A program made the position numbers and the translations under genes. A DNA stretch of 64,000 nt, taken from contig NZ_CP072865.1 of the NCBI RefSeq assembly GCF_017948245.1, forward strand, positions 397,501 through 461,500. Direction: 5' to 3'. Position 1 is the stretch's first letter; every line of letters starts with the position of its first letter. Of this stretch, positions 36,668-46,658 are shown one piece after another. The DNA is from Rhizobium sp. NLR16a (GTDB taxonomy: Bacteria; Pseudomonadota; Alphaproteobacteria; Rhizobiales; Rhizobiaceae). Below the pieces are notes generated by a model that saw only the letters and a program-made list of their open reading frames with translations, had not been told where the DNA came from and did not search any database.

Positions 36668-37908
36668 CCTTTAAAGCAACAACCTCTCTTTCCGACGCAA
36701 GGGCATTTCTCGGCGACGCGCCCGTGATGGCGAAAAGACGCGTGGCCGAGGCGGGAAGCGTCAAGGAAACCAGGCAACTGCGCGTCGCCATCGTGCATTA
36801 CTGGCTCGTCTCAATGCGCGGCGGCGAAAAGGTTGTTGAAGAATTGTGCCGCATGTTTCCGCAGGCTGATATTTTCACCCTCGTCTGCAACCGGGATCGC
36901 ATCAGCGATTTTCTCAAGACGCGGAACATCCACACGTCCTTTCTGCAGAAGATACCCGGGGCGCAGCGGCACTACACCAAAATGCTGCCGCTGATGCCCT
37001 TCGCGCTCGAGCAATTCGATCTGCAAGACTACGATCTCGTACTGTCGAGCGAATCCGGGCCCGCCAAGGGCATCATTACACGCGCCGACGCTCTCCATGT
37101 CTGTTACTGCCATTCGCCGATGCGCTACATCTGGGATCAGTTCCACGTCTACCGCCATGGCCTGCCGTGGATGGGACGGGCCTTGATGTCGGTCACCGCG
37201 CCGATGCTGCGTGCCTGGGACGTGACGACGTCTTCTCGCGTCGACGTGTTCGTCGCCAATTCCGACTATGTCGCAAACCGCATTCGCCGCTTCTACGATC
37301 GGGATTCCATCGTCATCCACCCCCCGGTTGCCACCGATGATTTTTCGGTCGGGAAGGGGAAGGGCGAATTCTATCTCTATGCCGGCCAGCTGACGGCCTA
37401 TAAGCGGCCGGATATCGCCGTTCGCGCCTGTACCGAGACCGGGCGTAAGCTCATCGTGATCGGAGAGGGAGAACAGTTGCCTCATCTGAAATCGATCGCC
37501 GGCCCGACTGTCCAATTCCTCGGCCACCAGCCGTTCAATGTTCTGCGTGATCACCTCTCGCGATGCCGTGCCCTGTTGTTTCCAGGCACGGAGGATTTCG
37601 GCATCCTGCCGGTAGAAGCCATGGCATCGGGCCGGCCGGTGCTTGCTTTCGACGCCGGCGGCGCAAGGGAAACGGTATCTTCGCCGCAGGTCGGTTTTCG
37701 CTTCGCTCAGCAAACCACTGAAGCCCTGCTGGAAACCATCGCGGCGTTCGAAGAGGTGGAGGACGATATCGATCCGCAAGCCATCCGCGCGCATTCGCTG
37801 AAGTTTTCCTCGGCGGTTTTCCGCGATCGGATGGCCGGGCTCATCGAGCAACAGCTCTCCACCCATGCCGACCGATCGGTCGACGTCTTCAATAGACGAC
37901 CGGTCTGA
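36664..37908 (+). CDS. glycosyltransferase family 4 (TTG start)
   Basis: 414 residues from a TTG codon that overlaps the previous stop (TTGA) and lies 7 bases after AAGGAG. An internal ATG at 36727 (MAKRRVAEAGS) is the alternative. GT-B fold: the N-terminal domain starts RVAIVHYWLVSMRGGEKV, which is typical of mannosyltransferase-like GT4 enzymes (family of WbaZ). The C-terminal domain has FLYAGQ-type LYAGQLTAYKRPDIAV and the EX7E motif EDFGILPVE. It may act on mannose or a related sugar, but that is only suggested by the resemblance. Confidence 0.88.
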   Translation: MTFKATTSLSDARAFLGDAPVMAKRRVAEAGSVKETRQLRVAIVHYWLVSMRGGEKVVEELCRMFPQADIFTLVCNRDRISDFLKTRNIHTSFLQKIPGAQRHYTKMLPLMPFALEQFDLQDYDLVLSSESGPAKGIITRADALHVCYCHSPMRYIWDQFHVYRHGLPWMGRALMSVTAPMLRAWDVTTSSRVDVFVANSDYVANRIRRFYDRDSIVIHPPVATDDFSVGKGKGEFYLYAGQLTAYKRPDIAVRACTETGRKLIVIGEGEQLPHLKSIAGPTVQFLGHQPFNVLRDHLSRCRALLFPGTEDFGILPVEAMASGRPVLAFDAGGARETVSSPQVGFRFAQQTTEALLETIAAFEEVEDDIDPQAIRAHSLKFSSAVFRDRMAGLIEQQLSTHADRSVDVFNRRPV

Positions 37909-37983
37909 GGACAAGACTGGAGCTGCCTATCTTGCTGCCGCGATCGAAACCGTCTCAATCTGCCGACGAGGAATAGACAGATC

Positions 37984-39465
37984 ATGTCAAGCCTATCTCA
38001 GAGGACGGCGACGGCGAGCATCTGGACGATCAGCGGAAAATTCCTCGCGCGACTGCTGGATTTCGTCAGTCTTCTCGTCCTTGCAAGGTTGTTGAGTCCC
38101 GCGGATTTCGGATTGGTCGCCATTGCGACATCGGTTCTGGTCATCATCGAGGCGATCCTGGATCTGCCGTTGACGCAGGCCCTGATGCGTCAGCCGTCCC
38201 CTTCCGACGAGATGTTTGCGACGGCTTTCACGTTGAGCCTCCTGAGAGGGTTGGCCATCACCCTGCTGATGATGATCATTTCCTGGCCGATGGCCGTAAT
38301 CTACGACGATTCCCGACTTTTTGCGCTTGTCGCGGTGCTTTCGATCGCGCCGGCCATGCGCAGCATGATCAGTCCGCGCATGGTCCTTTTCATGCAGCGT
38401 TTCGATTTCAAACGCGAATTCGCGCTCGACCTCATCACCAAGGGATCGACGCTGCTGTTCGGGGCAGGGGTGGCGGTGGCGACGGGCAGCTATTGGGGGC
38501 TCGCGGCCGGGGCGGTCGCCGGCCCGACGGCGGCGATGATCACCTCCTATGTCTTTGCGCCGATGCGGCCGAAGTTCAGCCTGTCGGAGTGGAAGCGTTT
38601 CCAGGACATGATCAGCTGGAATACCGTGTCGCAGGTGCTGAGCGCGATTAATTGGCAGCTCGACCGACTGCTTTTGCCGCGTTTTGCCGGGCTGTCGACA
38701 TTTGGCGCCTTCAGCGTCGCCGACAACATCGCCGGCATTCCCTATCAGACCTTTGTCGGCCCGTTGCTGCGTCCGCTGATGGCGGCGTTCTCCACTGTCG
38801 AGGACCGTCGCAACCTGGTTGCCGCCTATTTGAAGGCAACGGGTGCAATCAGCTTCGTCGCGGCGCCCATTCTCATTGCACTTGCCTTTCTGGCCGAGCC
38901 GACGGTGCGTATCCTCGTCGGCGAGAAATGGGCATCCGCCGCACCAATTCTGCAATGGCTGTGCCTGCTGAGCCTGCTCGGTCTTCCGACGAACATAGTG
39001 CCGGCATTGGCGATGGTCATGGACAAGACCCGTTCCCTCGCCTTGCGGATGTTTGCCGAGTTCGCAGTCAGAGTCCCGGTCACCATCCTGGGTATCGTTT
39101 ATTTTCAGGTGGCGGGTGCGCTTGGCGCGCGTGTTGTGGCGGTTCTCGTCGCTTATGCCGTGACGCTCATCATCACTCGGCGGTTGATCGGGGCGAGTTT
39201 TGCTGCGCAGCTGAATTCCTTTTGCAGGCCTCTGGCCGCGAGCCTGCCGATGATCGCTTTCCTGCTCTGGATGGAGCCAAATCTCGCCGCCATGCCAACC
39301 GGCTTCAGCCTGATCGTCAGCCTGGCGCTTTGCGGCGCGGCGGCGGCGACAATCTTCTGGGTCTTCGCGCTATTGCTCTGGCAGGTTCTGGGAAGGCCCG
39401 ACGGCATCGAGACCATCGTCGTTCACAGGCTCGTGCCGCGACGGAGCAGAGTTGTCATTTCATGA
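37984..39465 (+). CDS. Wzx-type polysaccharide flippase
   Basis: 493 residues with about 14 membrane helices, the MATE/PST layout. The N-terminal ASIWTISGKFLARLLDFVSL and LARLLSPADFGLVAIA are characteristic of the polysaccharide transporter family (ExoT/WzxC-like). It moves lipid-linked repeat units across the inner membrane for Wzy polymerisation. It is in the rightward exo block, 75 bases after the glycosyltransferase. Confidence 0.9.
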   Translation: MSSLSQRTATASIWTISGKFLARLLDFVSLLVLARLLSPADFGLVAIATSVLVIIEAILDLPLTQALMRQPSPSDEMFATAFTLSLLRGLAITLLMMIISWPMAVIYDDSRLFALVAVLSIAPAMRSMISPRMVLFMQRFDFKREFALDLITKGSTLLFGAGVAVATGSYWGLAAGAVAGPTAAMITSYVFAPMRPKFSLSEWKRFQDMISWNTVSQVLSAINWQLDRLLLPRFAGLSTFGAFSVADNIAGIPYQTFVGPLLRPLMAAFSTVEDRRNLVAAYLKATGAISFVAAPILIALAFLAEPTVRILVGEKWASAAPILQWLCLLSLLGLPTNIVPALAMVMDKTRSLALRMFAEFAVRVPVTILGIVYFQVAGALGARVVAVLVAYAVTLIITRRLIGASFAAQLNSFCRPLAASLPMIAFLLWMEPNLAAMPTGFSLIVSLALCGAAAATIFWVFALLLWQVLGRPDGIETIVVHRLVPRRSRVVIS

Positions 39466-39515
39466 AAAAGACCCGTGCAGCCCAACGATTGTTTTAGTGG
39501 TTTCGGAGGAGCGCA

Positions 39516-40343
39516 ATGCGTTACGGCATATCTTCTAAGAGTTTTGGGTTGCTCGTTGTTCTCGGACTGGGGGCGTTGCCGAGCCGGCCTAGTGTCGCCC
39601 AGGAGCCGATCAACATGGACGCCTATCAGCTGACCTTCGAGGAGAATTTCGACAGCCTCGATGTCTCGGCGTGGGGAGAGAGAAGCTCCCGCTGGATCGC
39701 TCACACGCCCTGGAACGGCGACTTCGGCGACGCCCGCTTCACGGATCCGGCGCCCGATTTCCCGTTTGCGAACGATCAGGGAATCCTGAAGATCGAAGCG
39801 CGCAAGGGGGAGGATGGAACTTGGCGGTCGGGCCTGCTCTCGGCGGTCAACCCGAAAGGCGAAGGCTTCTCGCAGCAATTCGGCTATTTCGAAGCGCGGA
39901 TGAAGCTGCCGCCGGGCAAGGGTGTGTGGCCGGCCTTCTGGCTCATCGGGCTCGACCGGTCAAAATACACCGCCGAGATCGACGTGCTGGAATATTATGG
40001 ACGCGCGCCCTACGAGTTCAGCATGGGTTTTCATATCTGGCGCCAGGCCCATGGCGGTGAGAATTCCAATGGCGGCTATTGGAAGACCGTCCAGGACGGA
40101 ATTTTGAACAGCGAGTATCATACCTACGGCGTCGATATCCAGGCCGACAAGACGACCTTTTATCTCGATCGCCAATACCTCTGGAGCTTCGATACGCCGA
40201 AGGAGTTCCACATGCCGTTCTACCCGCTGGTGAACCTGGCGCTCGGCTCGGGTTGGCCGATCGATGAAACGCCGAACCCTTCCATCCTGCTCGTCGACTA
40301 TATCCACGTCTACAAGCGCAAGCCGGCCGACGCGGCGAATTGA
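39516..40343 (+). CDS. secreted glycoside hydrolase family 16, ExoK-like glycanase
   Basis: 275 residues with a signal peptide (cleavage likely after SVA, near residue 28). The GH16 active-site motif EIDVLE gives E154 (nucleophile), D156 and E159 (acid/base). The aromatic cleft residues in FGYFEARMKLPPGKGVWPAFWL are also present. The length and position at the end of an exo locus match ExoK, which trims nascent succinoglycan into low-mass polymer. GGAGGAGC precedes the ATG. It is the last gene of the rightward block and converges on the ABC ATPase gene 21 bases away. Confidence 0.9.
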   Translation: MRYGISSKSFGLLVVLGLGALPSRPSVAQEPINMDAYQLTFEENFDSLDVSAWGERSSRWIAHTPWNGDFGDARFTDPAPDFPFANDQGILKIEARKGEDGTWRSGLLSAVNPKGEGFSQQFGYFEARMKLPPGKGVWPAFWLIGLDRSKYTAEIDVLEYYGRAPYEFSMGFHIWRQAHGGENSNGGYWKTVQDGILNSEYHTYGVDIQADKTTFYLDRQYLWSFDTPKEFHMPFYPLVNLALGSGWPIDETPNPSILLVDYIHVYKRKPADAAN

Positions 40344-40364
40344 GCGAACGACCGTTTGACCCCT

Positions 40365-41440
<1,076 letters not shown>

Positions 41441-41444
<4 letters not shown>

Positions 41445-42370
41445 GACTGTGGCTCCTGACGAGAGTTCGTGTCGCCATAGCTGCGGGGAAGGGTGGAGAC
41501 GGCGCGCGAAGCGACCTCGGTTCCCGCCCTCAGGCAAGATATCAAAGGCTCGTCCTTTGCCAGTGCTGCGAGAAAGGCGGCGTTGAAGACATCGCCGGCG
41601 CCGATGGTATCGACCACCGTCACAATAGGCGCAGTCACCGAAACCAGTTGGCCGTCAGACCCGATCGCGATTGCGCCATCGGGGCCGCGTTTGACGACGA
41701 CGATCGCACCTTGCGGCATATGCGAGCTAATGTGCCGTGCGGCTTCGATCGGATCGGCGACGCCGGCAAGCGTCGTCGTCTCGACCTCATTGAGCAGCGC
41801 GATGCGGCTGCGGGACAGCCAAGCGCGTGTCGCAGCGCAATTCTGCTCGGTCCAGCCGTCGAGCGGCCAGCCGGTGTCGAGGGCGACGGCGATGTCATGG
41901 CTCTCGGCCCAGTCGAAGAAGGCGTCATATTGGCGCGTCAGATCGTCGGTCAGGAAGCCGCCGCAGAGAAGTGCGTAGCCGCCGCGAAGCCTTGCGCCGT
42001 CGATGACGGCGAAGACATCGGCCAGGGTGAAGCGCGGCAGGTGGCCCCGCGTCGTGAAGAAAGTGCGCTCGCCGCCAGGATGGGTAATGCCGACGGAGAG
42101 GGTCGTTTGTTCAGGGCGCACCGGCCACTTCTCGGAACGGTGGCCGAAGGCTTCGGCCAGCCAGCGGCCGAACTGATCACTGCCGATATTGGCGGCGATC
42201 TCGAATTCGATGCCGAGCGCCTGCCAGGCGAGCGCACTGTTGCCGGCGGAGCCGCCGACCCTGAGCTCGTCATGGTCGACGATGATCTCCGTCCCGGCTT
42301 TCGGCCAAGGGGCAGCCGGCCCGAGGATCAGGTCGACATTGACGTTGCCGATGACTGCAAGCGGCCGCAT
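41441..42370 (-). CDS. PfkB-family carbohydrate kinase (FrlD-like by context)
   Basis: 309 residues. The ribokinase-type fold has RVGGSAGNSALAWQALG in the substrate part and DTIGAGDVFNAAF (D254-D260, with D260 as catalytic base). It phosphorylates a sugar or sugar adduct after import. It follows the SIS gene with no gap (TGA then ATG). PfkB kinase plus SIS-domain enzyme plus ABC importer is the composition of the frl fructosamine operon, but an aminosugar or other ketose is also possible. Confidence 0.88.
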
Positions 42371-43393
42371 TCATTCGCTCCGGGTAATCTTGGTTGAACG
42401 GATCGGTGTTCCGGCATTCTCAACGCGGGTTTCGGCAAAGCCGATCATCAGTCGCTGGGCCGTCGGCAGCATGGCCAAGATCGCGGCAAGACCTGTTGCT
42501 GGAGCAAAGCGGATCGTCACTGCTCCGGTGACCGCAGCTTCTGTGGAGGCATCGAACAGGATGACGGGGGCGCCGGTCTCGACGGCGGACTGTGCCATTG
42601 CTGTAACCAGGCCGGCGGTTTCATCCTGACCGCGGAACAGCACAACGCCGATCTCCGGCCCGAGCATCTCCATCGGACCGTGGCGGAGCTGACCGCCCTC
42701 CAAAGAAAAGCACGGACGGCGCGACAGCTCGGTCAATCCGAGCGCCAATGCTTCGGCAACACCTTGCAGGCGGCGGCCCGAGGTGACGATGGTCGCGACG
42801 TTTTCGAGTGCGGCGAGGGCGGCGGCGATCTCGTGGTCTTCAGGCGATTCAAGGACAGCAAGCGCGGCTGCGGGATCTTCGCCGAGCGCGGAAAGGATTG
42901 CCAGATGCAGAGCAAAAGTCACCGTCAGACTGCGGGTGGCTGCGAAGGCAAGCTCGGTGCCGCCGCTGCCAAGGAGCGACGGGGCGGTTCTTGCCAGGAA
43001 CGAGCCGGCTTCCAGCGTCAGGCCGAAAGTTTCCGGCGTGCCGCCGGTCTCGCTGAACCAACGCACAATCTCAGCGCTTTCGCCCGATTGCGAGGTGACG
43101 AAGATCGTTCTGCCGGCGATCGGAAGCGGTTGGCCGAGCTGCTCGGACAGTGGCAGGGCAACGGCATCGATGCCAAGACCACGATAGAGCGGCTCGACGG
43201 CGCGATTGACGGCATGTGAGCCGCCCATGCCGATCAGGAGCAGCCGGCCGGTTTTCTCAAGCGAGGCGGCGGCCTTTGCTGCCATCGGCCCGGCCGTTTC
43301 ATAGGAGGCGATCGCATCGGCGTGCTGGTGGGTCATTTCGCGGTCGATCGCCGCAAGCCCGGCGGGCCGGTTTCTTTTTGTTGTCATCTTCAT
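42371..43393 (-). CDS. SIS-domain protein, FrlB/AgaS/GlmS-isomerase-like
   Basis: 340 residues with two SIS modules (about 40-160 and 195-320). The phosphosugar-binding motifs LLLIGMGGSHAVNR and IFVTSQSGESAEIVRW are clear, and the second module has CFSLEGGQLRHGPMEML, typical of GlmS-like isomerases and FrlB deglycases. There is no glutaminase domain, so it is not GlmS itself. Likely it isomerises or deglycates a 6-phosphosugar made by the neighbouring kinase. It sits directly between permease and kinase genes. Confidence 0.87.
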   Translation of the reverse strand: MKMTTKRNRPAGLAAIDREMTHQHADAIASYETAGPMAAKAAASLEKTGRLLLIGMGGSHAVNRAVEPLYRGLGIDAVALPLSEQLGQPLPIAGRTIFVTSQSGESAEIVRWFSETGGTPETFGLTLEAGSFLARTAPSLLGSGGTELAFAATRSLTVTFALHLAILSALGEDPAAALAVLESPEDHEIAAALAALENVATIVTSGRRLQGVAEALALGLTELSRRPCFSLEGGQLRHGPMEMLGPEIGVVLFRGQDETAGLVTAMAQSAVETGAPVILFDASTEAAVTGAVTIRFAPATGLAAILAMLPTAQRLMIGFAETRVENAGTPIRSTKITRSE

Positions 43394-44235
43394 CCCTTGA
43401 CGCCGCCGCTGGTGAGCCCCGAAATCAGGGCGCGTTGCATGACGAGACCGATCAGCACCGGGGGCAGGGCGGCGAGCACGCCTGCCGTCGCGATCAGCCC
43501 GTAATCGGAAACGCGGCCGCCCGCGAGATCGGCAATGGCGACGGTCAGCGTCTTGGCGCGTTGGTCCGAGGTGAAGAGCAGCGCATAGAAGAATTCATCC
43601 CAGGCAAGCAGGAATGCAAAAAGGCTCGAGGTCGCGACCACGGGGGCGGCGAGCGGCAAGGTGATGATCCGGAGCGTCTGGAACAGGCCGGCACCGTCGA
43701 TCATCGCGGCGGATTCGATCTCGCGCGGAATGGAATCGAAGCCCGACTTCATCAGCCAGGTGGTGAAGGGCGCGAGAATGGTGAGATAGACGAGGGCGAG
43801 GCCGAAGACGTTGTTCAGCATGCCGAGATGGGAGAGGCCCATATAGAGGGGAACTGCGAGCGCTACCGGCGGCAGCATGTAGGTGGCGATTACCATCGAC
43901 AGCGACCAGCCGACGGAAGGCGTACGCGACACGGCCCAGCCGGCCGGAATGGCGAGCGCGATGGCGGCGATCGTCGCCATGCCGGCCACCTCGACGCTGT
44001 TGCGCAGCGACGAGGTGAAGGCGGCGCCGGCGCTGTTTTCGAGCGTCGACAGCAGCACTTGGTATCGCGAGAAATCGACGGCTTGCGGCCACCAGCGCAG
44101 CGGCTTTGCCGCAAGGTCGGCGGCCGGCGAGATGCTCATGATGAACAGCCATAGGATAGGCGCCAGGATGACGGCGGCAAGCAGCAGCGCTGAGAGATGA
44201 ATGAAGACTGAGAAGAGCGGGCTTTGGCGTTCCAT
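43390..44235 (-). CDS. sugar ABC transporter permease (MalG type)
   Basis: 281 residues, six membrane helices, with the permease EAA loop in ESAAMIDGAGLFQTLRIITL. MER start at 44235 shares a base with the stop of the upstream permease. ATGA-type overlap with the SIS gene downstream. A longer upstream reading in this frame crosses the other permease and is rejected. Confidence 0.92.
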   Translation of the reverse strand: MERQSPLFSVFIHLSALLLAAVILAPILWLFIMSISPAADLAAKPLRWWPQAVDFSRYQVLLSTLENSAGAAFTSSLRNSVEVAGMATIAAIALAIPAGWAVSRTPSVGWSLSMVIATYMLPPVALAVPLYMGLSHLGMLNNVFGLALVYLTILAPFTTWLMKSGFDSIPREIESAAMIDGAGLFQTLRIITLPLAAPVVATSSLFAFLLAWDEFFYALLFTSDQRAKTLTVAIADLAGGRVSDYGLIATAGVLAALPPVLIGLVMQRALISGLTSGGVKG

Positions 44236-45137
44236 CAGCCGGCACTCCCGGCGGTCTTGCGCACCAGGGCCGCGTAGCCGGCAGCGAGCAGCGTCACCAG
44301 CAGCGTGACGATCAGGGCGAGCGAAGCGCCCGAGCCCGCGCGCTGGAAGGAGAAAGCTTCCTGATAGACCAGGATCGACAGCGTGCGGGTGCTGTTGGCC
44401 GGTCCGCCGCGGGTCATGACCCAGATGATATCGAACACCTTGAAGGCTTCGATCGTGCGCAGCACCAGCGCCACCATCAGCGGGCCGGCGAGATAGGGCA
44501 GGATGACGAAGCGGAAGCGGGCGAAGGGGCCGGCGCCGTCGACGAGCGAGGCGGCGGTGATGTCGCGCGGCACGGCCTGGAGTGCGGCGAGCGCGATCAG
44601 CGCCACCAGGGGGAAGTTCTTCCAGCAGTCGGCGACGATGAGGGCAGCGAGCGCCGTGCCGGGTTCGCCGAGCCAGGAGCGGTAGGCGTCGAGCAGGCCG
44701 AGCTGGGTCAGCGCGGCGTTCAGCGCGCCATATTCCGGATTGTAAATCAGCCGCCAGAGCGTGGCGTTGACGACGGTCGGCAGCGCCCAGGGCAGGATCA
44801 TCAGGGCGCGCAGCGCGGTGCGGCCGCGAAACTGCTGGTTCAGCAGCAGGGCCGCAAGGACGCCAATCACCATTTCGGCTGCGACCGAGACAATCGCGAA
44901 CCAGGCTGTGGTGATGAGTGTGCGCTGGAAATTCGAGCCGGAGAGCATCTTGGCGTAATTGTCGATGCCGACGAAGCTGCCCTCGGTGCCGACCAGTTTG
45001 GCATCGGTGAAGGAGAGGCTGACGGTATCGACCAGAGGCCAGCCGATCACCGAGATCATTACCACGAGAAGCGGCAGCATCAAAAGCCACGCGCGGGTTG
45101 TCAGCCAAGTGCCCGACATCGAGGCGACCCTTTTCAT
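44235..45137 (-). CDS. sugar ABC transporter permease (MalF type)
   Basis: 300 residues, six membrane helices. The EAA loop reads AASLVDGAGPFARFRFVILP, and TRGGPANSTRTLSILVYQEAF near the C-terminus is typical of carbohydrate uptake permeases. It pairs with the 43390-44235 permease and lies 53 bases after the binding-protein gene. Confidence 0.92.
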   Translation of the reverse strand: MKRVASMSGTWLTTRAWLLMLPLLVVMISVIGWPLVDTVSLSFTDAKLVGTEGSFVGIDNYAKMLSGSNFQRTLITTAWFAIVSVAAEMVIGVLAALLLNQQFRGRTALRALMILPWALPTVVNATLWRLIYNPEYGALNAALTQLGLLDAYRSWLGEPGTALAALIVADCWKNFPLVALIALAALQAVPRDITAASLVDGAGPFARFRFVILPYLAGPLMVALVLRTIEAFKVFDIIWVMTRGGPANSTRTLSILVYQEAFSFQRAGSGASLALIVTLLVTLLAAGYAALVRKTAGSAG

Positions 45138-45190
45138 TCACAGGTTCTGGAGACCGGGCGACGGCGGGCGCCGCCCGGGTCATGCCGGGC

Positions 45191-46429
45191 TCAGAGGCCG
45201 CTGTTTTCGGCCGCCGATTTCAGCGCATCCTCGGGAGAGGACTGGCCGAGCAGGGATTCCTGGATCGCCTGCTGCAGCGCGGTCGACAGCTCCTGATATT
45301 TCGGCGTCGTCGGGCGCGGATACATGGCTGCGAGGCCGACCTTGGCGGCGGAAATCAGCTCTTCCTGGCCCTTGGTGACTGCAGGGTCCTCATAGGAAGA
45401 GGCCCAGATCGGCAGGCTGAGCTTGGCATAGGCGTTTTGCGTCGCCTGCGAGGTCATGAAGGTAATGTATTTCCAGGCTTCGTCGGGGTGTTTGCTGGCG
45501 GAGGTGATGCCGAGGCCCATCGAGCCGTTGACGGCCGAAGCCTCGCTCTTGCCGGCCACGCCCGGGGCCGGCACGACGCCGACCTTGCCCGCGACCTTGC
45601 TGTCCTTCGGATCGTTGGCCATGTTGTACATGTAGGTCCAGTTCAGCGCGAAGGCGGCGTCGCCGTTCTGGAAGACCTTACGGACGTCTTCTTCCAGAAA
45701 TTCCTTGGAGTTCGGGTTGGTCAGGCCCGATGTATAGCTCGCGACCATGTATTTCAGCGCATCGAGACCGCCGCCGCTCTGGAAGGCTGGCTTGCCGTCC
45801 TTCAGAAAATCGCCGCCATAGGCGCTGACGAGCGTGGTGTAGTCGCAGATGGCGGCCTCGGCCTGCGACCAGCTCCAGGCGATCGGCGTGGCGAGCAGAC
45901 CCTTGCCCTTGATGGTCTTTGCCTGCTCGGCCAGTTCGTCCCAAGTCTTCGGTGGCGCCTTGATGCCCGCCTTCTCCAGGATTTCCTTGTTGTAGAAGAG
46001 GTATTTGGTGTCGAGAATCCACGGCATACCGTAATATTTGCCGTCATACTGCACGGTGGTCCAGGCGCCCGGCAGCACGCCTTTCTTCATCTCGTCGGTG
46101 ATACGGGATGAGACGTCGACCAGCACCTTGTTGGTGGCGTATTCGGCAGGCCAGATGACGTCGAAGAGGACGACGTCGTATCCGCCGCCGGAACCTTGGG
46201 CCAGCACCGTCTTATCGTGCAGGCCCTCATAGGGGACGAATTCGAGATTGACCTTGATATCGGGGTTCGCCTTGCCGAAGGCATCGGTCATGGCGCGCAC
46301 GTCGGCCTCACTGTAAGCGGCCTGCGCCATGAAGAGCGCGTTCAGCGTCGTTTCGGCGAAAGCATGCGGAGCAAAGGATGCGCCGATCAAGGCCGCACCC
46401 AGAAGCGTCTTGTTGAGAGATTTCAGCAT
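45191..46429 (-). CDS. sugar ABC transporter substrate-binding protein
   Basis: 412 residues with a signal peptide ending HAFA (about residue 25). It has the family-1 extracellular solute-binding layout: LNALFMAQAAYSEADVRAM at the mature N-terminus, YGMPWILDTKYLFYNKEIL, and a late MGLGITSASKHPDEAWKYI. Start at 46429 follows GGAGG. It is the first gene of the leftward operon, divergent from the ROK regulator. The sugar is unknown. Kinase and SIS partners suggest a phosphorylatable amino-sugar or fructosamine. Confidence 0.92.
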   Translation of the reverse strand: MLKSLNKTLLGAALIGASFAPHAFAETTLNALFMAQAAYSEADVRAMTDAFGKANPDIKVNLEFVPYEGLHDKTVLAQGSGGGYDVVLFDVIWPAEYATNKVLVDVSSRITDEMKKGVLPGAWTTVQYDGKYYGMPWILDTKYLFYNKEILEKAGIKAPPKTWDELAEQAKTIKGKGLLATPIAWSWSQAEAAICDYTTLVSAYGGDFLKDGKPAFQSGGGLDALKYMVASYTSGLTNPNSKEFLEEDVRKVFQNGDAAFALNWTYMYNMANDPKDSKVAGKVGVVPAPGVAGKSEASAVNGSMGLGITSASKHPDEAWKYITFMTSQATQNAYAKLSLPIWASSYEDPAVTKGQEELISAAKVGLAAMYPRPTTPKYQELSTALQQAIQESLLGQSSPEDALKSAAENSGL

Positions 46430-46594
46430 TGCAGCCTCCAGTTTTTGAAATTTACGCATGGCCGAGGGCGGTTTCGCCGCCATCGGTTTTCGAGAGGGCA
46501 CGCGTGAAAAAAAGCGCGCCTGGTCATCATCTCGGAGCGTCGGTGGAGGCCCTTCGCGGCCTCCTGCGTTCCCTGGAACTCTCCGGTCCCTTAT

Positions 46595-46615
46595 TAAGTC
46601 AAATGTCTTGACTTA
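46595..46615. promoter_or_regulatory. perfect 8-bp inverted repeat, candidate ROK operator
   Basis: TAAGTCAA-N5-TTGACTTA lies between the divergent binding-protein and ROK genes. Its right arm contains a TTGACT that could act as a -35 box for the ROK gene. ROK repressors usually bind such sites beside their own gene. Confidence 0.65.
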
Positions 46616-46658
46616 TTACTTCGCCAACATTCTACTGGAGTCAAGAGGCAATTGACAC

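Noticed and set aside
43390..45183. 597-codon reading that would fuse the two permease genes
   Set aside because: The first half is an out-of-frame reading of the MalF-type permease. The real start of the second permease is the ATG at 44235 overlapping the upstream stop.
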